From Phycisphaerales bacterium (GTDB lineage: Bacteria; Planctomycetota; Phycisphaerae; Phycisphaerales; SM1A02), in contig JAKVBU010000014.1 in assembly GCA_022446885.1 (NCBI GenBank), forward strand, positions 1 through 64,000: a stretch of DNA of 64,000 bases, in the 5' to 3' direction. Below the pieces are notes generated by a model. It had not been told where the DNA came from. It ran no database searches and saw nothing but the letters and a program-made list of their open reading frames with translations. Made by a program: the position numbers and the translations under genes. Shown here piece by piece: positions 7,884-16,623 of this stretch. Each line of letters opens with the position of its first letter. Within the stretch, counting starts at the first letter, position 1.

Positions 7884-9325
7884 GGCGAGGCGGGCCCCAC
7901 GGGAAGGAAACCCAGCGAAGCAAAGGCCCCATTGGCCCTGGCCGCGACGATTCGATCAAGCAATCGGCCCAGCGTGTTGGCGTGATCTCCATTGCGTCGC
8001 ACCGTCCACGGCTGACGCGCGGGATCGCCGGGCAGGTCGATCTCCACGATGTCGGTGTGCTCCCGGACGGCTTCGGTTGCGCTGGCATTGCTGCGATACA
8101 CGATTGCGCCGTCGAGCGCCCCGGCTCGCACCTGATTCACCAGAAAGTCACCTGTGGGTGATTCGACAACCACATTGCCTGAGTCCTGAAGCGCATCCAT
8201 CACGCCTGCTGCACGAAGCGCATCCACCGACAACTTGCCCAGGGCACTTCGCTGGGGGCTGGCAAGACCGAGCCGCAACCCCGGCTTGAGCAGGTCCTCC
8301 GTTCGATTGAGACCGGCTCGGTTGCCGGCAGGCACCAGCAGTACAAGGTCATTTCGGCTGAGCATCGTGCCGTCCTCGAAGTGCTGCTGCACCATGTCGA
8401 GGAACTCCTGATCACAGGCGGCATAGGCATCGGGTATGTCGCCGCTACGCATCTGGGCAACCAGAATGCCGCACCCGTTGTACGAGCGATCGATCTGCAC
8501 ACCCTCACGCTGACAGAAGGCCTTGATGATTGGCTCGATGGCCGGACGCAGCATGCCTCCGGCAAACAGTTTCAGCCTCGGCTCGATCGCCCATACGTCT
8601 CCCTTGACCGTCGTGAAGCCGGCGTCTGCAAAGGTCAGCAGCCCCTTGTCTCGAGCGGCCAGGTAGCGAGCAAATCGCAGTGCCTGGGTGGGTTGCCTGG
8701 TCGCACTTGTCACGGCGATGCCGACGGACTCTCGTGAGGGCGCAAGGCGAGGATCACTGATCGCATCGACACCATCCATGAGGCGAGTCGTCGTATCCCA
8801 GCAGATCGCCGCATCAGCGGCTCGCAACCGTACGTCAAGGGCTACCTCGTTCACCGTCGGCTTGGTCACCGAGACCGATGACTGCAGGCGATCCCAGATG
8901 CCCGCTGCCTCGAGCACCCGCTGCGCCGTGCGGCCCGCCGCAGCCGCCTTGGGATCGGGCAGCGACACGCGCAGGCGACCATCGAGCAGATCATCCAGCG
9001 ACTGCACATCATTCGGGTTCCCCTCTGGAACTGCGATCACAAGCCGCTGCGATGCGAGTGGAATGCGCTCCTGAATCAGGCCACGATCAGCTGCCTGATC
9101 GAGATAGTCGTTTGACGCAGCCAAATACAAGTCAACGTCGGGTGTGATGCGCAAACTACTCAGGAGCGTGCCTGATCCCCCGTACTGCAGCTGCACCCGC
9201 TGGCCCGTCTCCTGCATCCACTGCTCGGCAACCGCCTCGACCGGGCCGCGCACGCCCGCAGCGCAGAACATCGTCAGCGGATCAGCGGCCGTGGCTGCGG
9301 CCAATGCAACTGCTGGCAACAGCAT
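7880..9325 (-). CDS. Tandem-duplicated ModA-like substrate-binding protein
   Basis: A 481-residue exported protein made of two consecutive type II periplasmic binding folds. The first begins LTMFCAAGVRGPVEAVAEQW after a signal peptide (MLLPAVALAAATAA). The second begins LKLFAGGMLRPAIEPIIKAF near residue 250. Each half repeats the same order: a loop after the first strand, a GG/NG-containing turn (YGGSGTLL; YNGCGILV), a D-x-Y/A-x-A segment (DLYLAAS; DAYAACD), and a V-x-E/A binding segment. A single ModA is about 250 residues, so this is a fused duplicate. ATG at 9325 shares one base with the upstream stop (TGATG). Substrate is probably an oxyanion such as molybdate. Confidence 0.82.
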   Translation of the reverse strand: MLLPAVALAAATAADPLTMFCAAGVRGPVEAVAEQWMQETGQRVQLQYGGSGTLLSSLRITPDVDLYLAASNDYLDQAADRGLIQERIPLASQRLVIAVPEGNPNDVQSLDDLLDGRLRVSLPDPKAAAAGRTAQRVLEAAGIWDRLQSSVSVTKPTVNEVALDVRLRAADAAICWDTTTRLMDGVDAISDPRLAPSRESVGIAVTSATRQPTQALRFARYLAARDKGLLTFADAGFTTVKGDVWAIEPRLKLFAGGMLRPAIEPIIKAFCQREGVQIDRSYNGCGILVAQMRSGDIPDAYAACDQEFLDMVQQHFEDGTMLSRNDLVLLVPAGNRAGLNRTEDLLKPGLRLGLASPQRSALGKLSVDALRAAGVMDALQDSGNVVVESPTGDFLVNQVRAGALDGAIVYRSNASATEAVREHTDIVEIDLPGDPARQPWTVRRNGDHANTLGRLLDRIVAARANGAFASLGFLPVGPASP

Positions 9326-12300
9326 CAGTCATCACCCTCGACAGTGTGGTCCAGATGGGAGGGAATCCAGGCCATGCTCGTCTGAATGGCGTGGGTGCAC
9401 GAGCAGCCACTGCTCGTCTCGGGCGCAAGCAACATGCCCCCGGCGGGCAACAAGCCCAACCAGCAACCACCTCGCGTGCCGGTCCACTGCGTCCACTCAT
9501 TGCTCTGGGGATCCCAGAACGAGTGGAAGTGATGGCGGAACGCCATCAGGTGATTGCTCGCTGTCTTGGTGCCGCAGCCGCGACCCTGTGGGATGTCACG
9601 CCTCAATAGTTCGCCTGTGTGGACGTCGTAGGCGCACGTCTCCACGTAGACGATGTCATCGATCACCACCGGATGCTGCAATGGACCGCCATGATGATCT
9701 CGGCCCCATGCATGATCTCGGGCCCATCCAGGATCGCCGGTGTGAGCATCGAATGTCAGTGTGTGGAACTTGTCACTTGATCCACACACCAGAACCGTGT
9801 CGTCAGCGAGCATGACATACGTCATGCGGTCGAAGTGCCCGACATCGAGCGGTTGGCGCCACTGCTCCTCACCAGTCTCAAGATTCACACAGACCAGATC
9901 CTGCTTTGCCAGTACAGACTGAGGAAGCAGCCCGGCTGTTGCGAGTTCTACCTCGGGCACCTCGACGAAATAGACCAACTGGTCGTCGCGAGCAATGGTC
10001 GAGTGCAGAATCCAACCCTCAGGTCTCAGGGACCACGCCTCATCACCCCATGGACTGATCCGCACCAGCGCATCGCCAGCGACACGCCAAGACTCCGCAC
10101 CACCTGCGTCATACCACTCACCTTCGGCGCCCCGGTAGACGGCATCTGGGGGAACAAGTGTCATCAACCAACCGCCACCCGGAATCGGATCCACGAGGCC
10201 CCACTCGCGATCGTCCACGTTCGTTGATCTGGTCTCAAACAGCGTCCCGTGGCGGCCAAACTTGAGCAGATCGTCTCCGACAGCTACATGCAGGTAGCCA
10301 TGCTCGTCCACGGCCATGTTGGAAGTATCGCGCGGCACGTTGGTGCGACGGAGGTCTGGTATTGAGAGCACCCACTGGGGCGCTCCGTTGTAGGCATCCA
10401 GACAGAAGATGCTCCTATTGCCCTGCACGTACAACTGACCATGTGAAGCTAGCGGTGAAGGCGCTCGAGCGCCGCGGTCAAGCATGGGCCGCGGGCCGGG
10501 CCTGCCCCACCAGAGCACGTGCAGGTCGCCCTTGACCAGATCATCCTCACTGCAAGACGTGTGCCCTGGTCCTGCATACTGCCGGGACCACCAACGGGCG
10601 CCGGGCACAACGCCGCGTTCCCATGTGTCGCGCTGATCGGAGTCGGATGCTGCACTCGTCAATTCGAAGCCCTCTGGCGGCGATCCTGTCACGCCAGAGA
10701 TTCGACCACCCTCCGGCCGCACCAACTCGAGCAGTGACGCAAGTTCGCCGCCAGTCAACCGCTCATGATCCACGTGGATCTGATTGAAGAGCCAGGGGGC
10801 GTAGGGCAGCCCGTCCTCAGTGCGCCGGTGCACGACGAGACGGCCTTGGCCCAACTCGGCCTCTTTGGCATGCCGCCGTATCGCCTGCACCAACTCAGCG
10901 TCATCGGTACTCACCGTGATCTGACGGCCATCGGTGTTCAGCACGCTCAGCACGTCGTCGAGCCCTGCAGGTTGATACACAAGCACGTAGCCGGGCTTGG
11001 GGCCACTCACGATGTCGGTCGAGATCGCCACCCGATGCATCGGTCCCCGAGTCGTTTCTCCCGTCTCCAGACGTGACACGATCTGGTACTGGAGGAATCC
11101 GTCATCAGAGGCACGTTGCCGGGGCGCCTCCAAATAGACCGTATGCCACCCGTCAAAAGCATCAGCAGGCGAAGTCTGCACAGGGCCGTCATCGATCGAC
11201 CACTGCAATACCTGCTCCGTGCCATCGGGCGTGTGCCAGTGGAACATCCAGTCGTTGGTGCCCATTCGCACAATGGGCCCCACATCAACGCTTGGTGGCG
11301 GCGGCAAAGTGGCCAGCGCCGCTTGAGATGAGTTGCCTACCTGCTCGGGCGATCGACGCCCCTCGTACATGTTGAATGCCCGAACGTCGAGCCCCAGCGT
11401 GCCCCCGGCCGTGTCGGCCCGGCGGCCACCAAGTACGACGTGCCGGTGCGATGCCCCTGCAAGTGGCCCCTTGAGCGAACGGGACATGGTGGCCACGCCA
11501 TCCACAATCAGAGTTGCGCTGGTGGCATCCGCCTGCACCTGCACCAAGTGCCACACGCCGCGATCCAATGGCACCGAACCCGGGAGCAGTTGTTCTCCAT
11601 CGGCCCGAGACACGTGCAACACCGGTACGCCACGTTCTAGTTCTATCGACCAGCCATCACCTGCGCCACTCTTGGCGCCCGCCAGAGCCCCACTGCCTGA
11701 CGCCGAGTCGAGACGAAGGAGCAGATCGACTTCCAGGGTGTCCTGTTTCATGGTGGACTTTGGCAGTCGGACAACTCGGCTGGAGTCCTCTCCAGGAATC
11801 CGACCACCTTCGAAGGAGCGCATTTGCCTCCCCGGCAATGCCAATTCCACCAGCGGTCGCGACGTGGCCTCCGAAGGCCCGGAAGTCAGCAGACGAAAGT
11901 CAACTTCACCCGGCGAACTGCCCACCGCGCCGTCTTGAATCGACACTGGGCCGAGCAGCCCACGCATCGGGTATCGCTCATTCGAATCGTGGTACGCCCC
12001 CATCGTGAACGGAGCCTCACTGGGCCACCTCACCGGGCCTTCCTGATGCTCATCCTCCGCCACAAGAACGCCATCGACAAACAGACGCTGCGTGTGACCA
12101 TCCCACGTGCCGGCGACATGATGCCAGTGACCAGGCTTGAATGGAGTGGGCCCTGTCAGATACGTCATGGAGCCGTCGGCATCGCCATACTGCTCGCTCG
12201 CAAGCGCGAAGGTGAATCGGTCCTTTCGCGTCCCCAGCACCCATCCCTTCTCAAAACTGCCGTTGTCTTGCAGAGCCGAAACGATGCCGCCCCACTCCTG

Positions 12301-12558
12301 CGGGTCGTCAATCTGCACCCATGCCTCCACTGTGAAGGCCTCCGAGGGCAGTGTGTGGATCGTCTTCTGGTCGCCGATGCGAACCATCGATCCCCCATCG
12401 AGCACCAGCACCGGAAGGCCGTCTACTTCAAGCATGCGGGCGGCGCCTTCCACACGCCCGACCATCGCCGGATTTTCGTGGTTCAAAACAGGCCCGCCAT
12501 CCAACTGGGCAGGCGTCCATTGGCCCGAAGTCGACAAGAGCAGGGCGATCCACTTCAA
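9325..12558 (-). CDS. Secreted LamG plus PQQ-like beta-propeller protein
   Basis: A 1077-residue exported protein. After a short signal-like N-terminus it has two LamG/concanavalin-type domains (about 70-215 and 250-410), recognisable by FTVEAWVQI and HHVAGTWDGHTQRLFVDG, and by HLVQVQADATSATLIVDG in the second. A beta-sandwich and a mixed segment follow (about 430-640). The C-terminal 400 residues are PQQ-like propeller repeats (for example LVCVNLETGEEQWRQPLD and IFCLDAYNGAPQWVL). Such propellers often serve as binding scaffolds and need not carry PQQ. It starts with TTG at 12558, with GGAGG nine or so bases upstream, and overlaps the preceding propeller gene as TTGA. Confidence 0.8.
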   Translation of the reverse strand: MKWIALLLSTSGQWTPAQLDGGPVLNHENPAMVGRVEGAARMLEVDGLPVLVLDGGSMVRIGDQKTIHTLPSEAFTVEAWVQIDDPQEWGGIVSALQDNGSFEKGWVLGTRKDRFTFALASEQYGDADGSMTYLTGPTPFKPGHWHHVAGTWDGHTQRLFVDGVLVAEDEHQEGPVRWPSEAPFTMGAYHDSNERYPMRGLLGPVSIQDGAVGSSPGEVDFRLLTSGPSEATSRPLVELALPGRQMRSFEGGRIPGEDSSRVVRLPKSTMKQDTLEVDLLLRLDSASGSGALAGAKSGAGDGWSIELERGVPVLHVSRADGEQLLPGSVPLDRGVWHLVQVQADATSATLIVDGVATMSRSLKGPLAGASHRHVVLGGRRADTAGGTLGLDVRAFNMYEGRRSPEQVGNSSQAALATLPPPPSVDVGPIVRMGTNDWMFHWHTPDGTEQVLQWSIDDGPVQTSPADAFDGWHTVYLEAPRQRASDDGFLQYQIVSRLETGETTRGPMHRVAISTDIVSGPKPGYVLVYQPAGLDDVLSVLNTDGRQITVSTDDAELVQAIRRHAKEAELGQGRLVVHRRTEDGLPYAPWLFNQIHVDHERLTGGELASLLELVRPEGGRISGVTGSPPEGFELTSAASDSDQRDTWERGVVPGARWWSRQYAGPGHTSCSEDDLVKGDLHVLWWGRPGPRPMLDRGARAPSPLASHGQLYVQGNRSIFCLDAYNGAPQWVLSIPDLRRTNVPRDTSNMAVDEHGYLHVAVGDDLLKFGRHGTLFETRSTNVDDREWGLVDPIPGGGWLMTLVPPDAVYRGAEGEWYDAGGAESWRVAGDALVRISPWGDEAWSLRPEGWILHSTIARDDQLVYFVEVPEVELATAGLLPQSVLAKQDLVCVNLETGEEQWRQPLDVGHFDRMTYVMLADDTVLVCGSSDKFHTLTFDAHTGDPGWARDHAWGRDHHGGPLQHPVVIDDIVYVETCAYDVHTGELLRRDIPQGRGCGTKTASNHLMAFRHHFHSFWDPQSNEWTQWTGTRGGCWLGLLPAGGMLLAPETSSGCSCTHAIQTSMAWIPSHLDHTVEGDD

Positions 12559-13892
12559 TGCAGTTGCCCTCCATCGCGGAAGCAGTGCACCTGCCCTCGG
12601 TCGGTGCTTACCACGAGCGCCCCATCAACAACAGCGAGGCCCTTGGCTGCACCATCAACTGGACGGGTCCAGAGCCTGCTGCCGTCGGTCATGGAGAAGG
12701 CCGCGATTTCGTCGTCTCCACCGGCGACGAGCACACCGCCTGCCAAGAGGAGCGCGTGAGGGTGAGCAGCGTCAACGCGCCAGAGCAGACACTCACGCAT
12801 GCCTTGCGCGATCGCATCGAGCTCTATTGCGATCTCCTCGGCTCGGGCATTCGCTTCTGGATCTCCCTGCTTGATCGGGGCATCGAGCGATTTGCGTTCA
12901 ACCCGAAGGTCTCGACGACGAACAGCCAATGCCCGATACCGATCGCGATCGAGCGCCGAGAGCGAGTCGGCATCGAGGAGATAGGAGCGGCCATCGGCAA
13001 CGACCATTCGCAGCCCTTGAAACGTGGCAAGTTCGTCGCCGTCACGCTCATGGTCACCCAGCCGCCCCTGTTTGCCCGGCCCGTAGACCACACCGTCGCC
13101 CGTCAGCAGCACCCACGTTCCACCTTGGCCATCCAACTGACCCACCCGCGTGCCGTCGGCCCGATTCAGGATCACCGGGCGGTCTCGACTGGCGGGCACA
13201 TACAGCCGCTCGGGGCTGCCCACCAGATACCCCTGCGCCGGAAGGTCTGTGTGCCGCACAGCCCAACGCTGCTCACCAGAGGCGGCGTCATACGCGCACA
13301 CCCAGACACCCTCGGGTGGAAAGATGCCCGCAGTTACGTGCACAACCCCATCGATGACAACCGGGCCGGTTCGAATTGGCCAGGTGGACACGATGCGGCC
13401 ATTCCCCGCGACCCGTCGGTCTACCGGGCCGGGCCGAACACGCCAACGCTCTTGGCCTGTGCCGCGATCCAGCGCATAGAGGTGACCGTCGTCAGACCCT
13501 GCCAGCACGGCATCTCCGTAGATGGTCGGTGAGAAGCGAACAGGCCCCTCGGTCCAGAAGGTCCAGACGCTCTCGCCCGACTCCAGGTCTATCGCCTCGA
13601 TTGTGTCGTCGCGACTCGACCCGACGATGACGATCCCATCTACGATCGCCGTCTGCGGTGCGTCATCAAATCGCAGGCGAGACTTGAGATCTTCAACCTT
13701 GTTGTAGGCGTCGCGCCGAGCAGGCCCAGGCCACGCAGGAGCGGCACCAACATCTCGCTGCCATGCCTCAACAGGGTTGTCGGGAGGCGGCACATCAGAG
13801 ACATGCGATCGAGCCGCATCGCCACCCCAGGTGGGCCACGTAGATGAGTCGCCTGCAGCGGACATGCCCCCCACCAGCAGTGTCAGTGACAT
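12555..13892 (-). CDS. Exported PQQ-like beta-propeller protein
   Basis: A 445-residue protein built of PQQ/WD-like repeats with the A-x-D-x-x-S/T-G-x-x-x-W pattern: IEAIDLESGESVWTFW, LYALDRGTGQERWRV and VCAYDAASGEQRWAV. The opening WPTWGGDAARS is typical of planctomycete secreted propellers. A helical insert (about 320-370) interrupts the propeller. ATG at 13892 shares one base with the stop of the ABC ATPase (TGATG), but gives a hydrophobic N-terminus with no positive n-region. A TTG at 13958 would add 22 residues rich in arginine and make a better signal peptide, at the cost of a 67-base overlap. Either start is possible. Confidence 0.78.
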   Translation of the reverse strand: MSLTLLVGGMSAAGDSSTWPTWGGDAARSHVSDVPPPDNPVEAWQRDVGAAPAWPGPARRDAYNKVEDLKSRLRFDDAPQTAIVDGIVIVGSSRDDTIEAIDLESGESVWTFWTEGPVRFSPTIYGDAVLAGSDDGHLYALDRGTGQERWRVRPGPVDRRVAGNGRIVSTWPIRTGPVVIDGVVHVTAGIFPPEGVWVCAYDAASGEQRWAVRHTDLPAQGYLVGSPERLYVPASRDRPVILNRADGTRVGQLDGQGGTWVLLTGDGVVYGPGKQGRLGDHERDGDELATFQGLRMVVADGRSYLLDADSLSALDRDRYRALAVRRRDLRVERKSLDAPIKQGDPEANARAEEIAIELDAIAQGMRECLLWRVDAAHPHALLLAGGVLVAGGDDEIAAFSMTDGSRLWTRPVDGAAKGLAVVDGALVVSTDRGQVHCFRDGGQLH

Positions 13893-14554
13893 CAGGAGCA
13901 AACCGGGTCCTCCGAACCGCCCACGATACGGCCTTCTTCCAACTCGATGGTGCGCCAATTCGGGCCCGGTTCCGCCTTGCCATGGGTGGCCAGCACCACA
14001 AGTGTTCCAGCGGCCCGGGCCTGCTCCAGCAGGCCCAAGACGCCTTCAGCCGCGGTGTCATCGAGCGTGCCAGTGGGCTCGTCAGCAAGCAGCACATCGG
14101 GCGACCCGGCCAATGCACGAGCGACTGCTGCCCGCTGCCGCTCACCACCGCTCACCTGCCCGGGGTGATGGGCCGCCCGGTGCGAGATACCAACCTGTTC
14201 GAGCAGTGCATCAGCTGTGGCCCCATCTGCGCCGGCCACCATCACGTTTCCATGCAACGAAAGCCACGGCAGCAGATGACCACTCTGAAAGACGAATCCA
14301 ATGCGGCGCCTCCGCAGAGATGCGCGGAACGAAGGGCTCCCCCGCCATGGATCAACACCGTCCAGAACAACCTCCCCGCTAGTGGGCTTGAGCATCAGAC
14401 CGAGCATGTGCAGCAGCGTTGACTTGCCACTTCCGCTTGCACCACGCACGACGTATCCAGCCCCCTGTTCGAGCCGCAGCGACAGTGCATCGACTGCTCG
14501 GATCGGACCGGCTCCAATGTTGAAGACTCGGCAGACATTGTGCAGTTCGATCAC
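13892..14554 (-). CDS. ABC transporter ATPase, LolD/MacB-type
   Basis: A 220-residue ATP-binding protein of the family that pairs with FtsX-like permeases. Walker A is GASGSGKST, the signature is VSGGERQRAAVARAL, and Walker B is DVLLADEPTGTLDD; the ADEPTGxLD string is characteristic of LolD/MacB/FtsE. Instead of a canonical switch histidine context it has VLATHGK, so the histidine is kept. GTG at 14554 overlaps the permease stop (GTGA). Together with the permease it may energise lipoprotein release, export or a mechanotransmission step for the surface proteins encoded next to it. Confidence 0.85.
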   Translation of the reverse strand: MIELHNVCRVFNIGAGPIRAVDALSLRLEQGAGYVVRGASGSGKSTLLHMLGLMLKPTSGEVVLDGVDPWRGSPSFRASLRRRRIGFVFQSGHLLPWLSLHGNVMVAGADGATADALLEQVGISHRAAHHPGQVSGGERQRAAVARALAGSPDVLLADEPTGTLDDTAAEGVLGLLEQARAAGTLVVLATHGKAEPGPNWRTIELEEGRIVGGSEDPVCS

Positions 14555-15636
14555 TCTCGCAACGCCTCCACCGGGTCGGCCGATGCCCCGATCAGTGCAG
14601 GCAGCGCCCCTACGACAATTGCTGCTGCCGGAGCTCCCGCCAGAACCCACCACCACTGATCAGTCCAACCATCGATGAGCGATGCCGACACCAGCAGGGC
14701 GACAACCCCTGACACAATCCCAATGATGCACCAACGCCCCAAGAGAAGTCCAAGCACCTCGACTCGACGATGCCCCAACGCCCGCAGAACCCCACACTCA
14801 CTGCGGCGCTCCCGTACGTTGAGCCAGGCCAGACCAGCAACGATGCACATTGCTACTAGCGCTGCAGAAGGACCAGCCACGCGAGCGATCGCCTCGGTCA
14901 GGGCCCGCTGCTTGCGGCGTGCCTCAGCGGGCGCGTGACGGCGAACCACTTGAGCGTCTGGAATCACGCTGTGAACCCGCGATTGCAGCCAAGCCAATGG
15001 GTCTTCGATTTGGGGACCACAGCGACACTCAAGGGCGTCGATCTGCGTCAGTCGGCCTGCCAGCCCCAATCGCTGCTGCACATCGGGAAGCGGCAGGTGA
15101 ATACTGATGTCCTCGATTGAACCTTGCGGCTGCATGATGGCATGTATCTCTACGGCGCCGCCGGGAATCTCGAGTGGCTCACCAACTTGCAAGGCCAGCG
15201 TGTTTGCCACATGGGCACCGATGATGGCCCCGGCGTCACTGGTGTCGGGTGCAAGGGCTGGCCGCTTGCCGCCTGTTCGCTCTCGCCCTACGCCTGTGAG
15301 CAAGAACCGATGCTCGTCAATCTCCAGGGGAGCCTGCACAAGTGGGATGAGCCTCCCTGCGAGACCTTCGGCTTCGAGTGCATCCACCATTGCCTCAGCG
15401 ATCGTGCCGTGGGTCGAACGATCAAGCGTCCAGGCGGCCACATCCGTGTCACATGGCAGAATGACCAGATTGGGGCCGATGTCCCTCTGGATCTTCCTTG
15501 TGGCGTTGGCCGCCCCACTGGCGAGTGCGTCCGTGAACAACACCGCAACACATGCGAACACCACCAGCACACCAGCCACGAAGGCAGTCGCCCATCGCCA
15601 GCGAAGTTCACTCAGAATCAGACTCAAGAGGCGCAT
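14551..15636 (-). CDS. FtsX-like permease
   Basis: A 361-residue membrane protein with one N-terminal transmembrane helix (about 16-37), a periplasmic domain of roughly 200 residues, and three C-terminal helices from about residue 255. This is the MacB/LolC FtsX topology. The segment RRSECGVLRALGHRRVEVLGLLL between TM2 and TM3 matches the conserved cytoplasmic loop (Rxx-E-GxLRAxG) of the family. The C-terminus DPVEALRE is also typical. It lies three bases after the preceding membrane-protein gene and overlaps its ATPase by four. No MacA-like adaptor gene is present nearby. Confidence 0.85.
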   Translation of the reverse strand: MRLLSLILSELRWRWATAFVAGVLVVFACVAVLFTDALASGAANATRKIQRDIGPNLVILPCDTDVAAWTLDRSTHGTIAEAMVDALEAEGLAGRLIPLVQAPLEIDEHRFLLTGVGRERTGGKRPALAPDTSDAGAIIGAHVANTLALQVGEPLEIPGGAVEIHAIMQPQGSIEDISIHLPLPDVQQRLGLAGRLTQIDALECRCGPQIEDPLAWLQSRVHSVIPDAQVVRRHAPAEARRKQRALTEAIARVAGPSAALVAMCIVAGLAWLNVRERRSECGVLRALGHRRVEVLGLLLGRWCIIGIVSGVVALLVSASLIDGWTDQWWWVLAGAPAAAIVVGALPALIGASADPVEALRE

Positions 15637-15639
15637 AGG

Positions 15640-16605
15640 TCAGGGGGAGGACGGGTCCATCCGGTGCATACCGACGGCCACTAGCGTGACAACCCCCAGC
15701 ACGATGATGAACCAGAAGAGCCCCGTGCTGAAGCCGGGTTCATCGTGGCCGGACTTCTCGACGTTTGCTTCCAACTGAGCGGGTCGCTCCTCGCCGATGG
15801 CAGAAGGCTCTGTGCTTTGTTCAGGTGCCGGCAGGAACAACACCTCGTCATATCCATGCAACGGATCTGGGCTTGCCGCCAATGCGGGCTGCTCAGTGGA
15901 TCGACCGGGACCACGGGCCAGAATTCGGTCCATTTCCGCCCGCACTCTCGGGCTGGCGGGATCGAATCCAAGATGGTCAGTCGCCCGCATGCGAAGGTCT
16001 TCATCCCATGGCAATGGGAGATGACGCTGGTGCATCCAATCTCGCGCCCGATCACACTCACAACTCTCCGCGACGAGAGAGAGTTGGTCGAACATGGACG
16101 TGCGATGCGCATCCGGCCCTTTGAGCAAACCTCCTGCTGTGCGTCCACGTCCGAACAACACGATAGCGCTGGGACCATCTCCAGGCGACCATCCCAGCGC
16201 GAATGCGCCTGCGGGATCTTTGTCAACGTCCAGCGCCTGCACCTGCAGCGGGCCATCGAGTGGCCTGGCCAATCGAAGGGCATCACTCATGTCCTGCAGA
16301 TCACGGCAAGCACCCTGAGCCGCCTCATGCAGCCGTCCAGTTGGTGCCTCGTCGATGATCAAGATCACAGCCACTGACTCGATCAGTTGCTGGGCAAGTG
16401 CGCGTCGTGTTGCGCCGCCATCGACATCGACTCCGACGGCTGACATGGTCTCACCATCAATCGCCCGGTGCAGTTCGTCGCCCGCTGAGGTAACGAGCGG
16501 ATCGCCGATGAAGACAAAGCCGACGTCCCTGATGGTGTAGCGGCACAGCAACGATCCGGCCATGGCCAGAGACAGCAGCAGAGCACTGAGGGACATGGGA
16601 GGCAT
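15640..16605 (-). CDS. Unknown protein with N- and C-terminal membrane segments
   Basis: I do not recognise this 321-residue protein. It has an N-terminal hydrophobic helix (SLSALLLSLAMAGSLLC), a large soluble region of about 260 residues with few motifs, and one C-terminal helix (GLFWFIIVLGVVTLVAVGM) followed by ten residues. IESVAVILIIDEAP could be a strand-type core segment. Start choice is uncertain: ATG at 16605 or 16596, or TTG at 16623 directly after the upstream stop. It is the first gene of the tightly coupled set that continues with the FtsX-like permease, so it may be a membrane partner or chaperone for that system. Confidence 0.65.
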   Translation of the reverse strand: MPPMSLSALLLSLAMAGSLLCRYTIRDVGFVFIGDPLVTSAGDELHRAIDGETMSAVGVDVDGGATRRALAQQLIESVAVILIIDEAPTGRLHEAAQGACRDLQDMSDALRLARPLDGPLQVQALDVDKDPAGAFALGWSPGDGPSAIVLFGRGRTAGGLLKGPDAHRTSMFDQLSLVAESCECDRARDWMHQRHLPLPWDEDLRMRATDHLGFDPASPRVRAEMDRILARGPGRSTEQPALAASPDPLHGYDEVLFLPAPEQSTEPSAIGEERPAQLEANVEKSGHDEPGFSTGLFWFIIVLGVVTLVAVGMHRMDPSSP

Positions 16606-16623
16606 GCCCCCGATGATAGACAA

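Noticed and set aside
12351-13532. A 393-codon plus-strand frame opposite the propeller genes
   Set aside because: The opposite strand has regular PQQ-type repeats; the plus-strand reading has no domain, signal peptide or ribosome site.
9325-13892. Calling the propeller proteins quinoprotein dehydrogenases
   Set aside because: They have PQQ-type repeats but I see no catalytic disulfide, calcium-site or dehydrogenase motifs. Binding scaffold is the safer reading.
13892-13958. TTG start for the propeller gene, adding 22 residues
   Set aside because: It gives a better signal peptide but overlaps the ATPase by 67 bases and has a weak ribosome site. Kept as an alternative rather than the main call.
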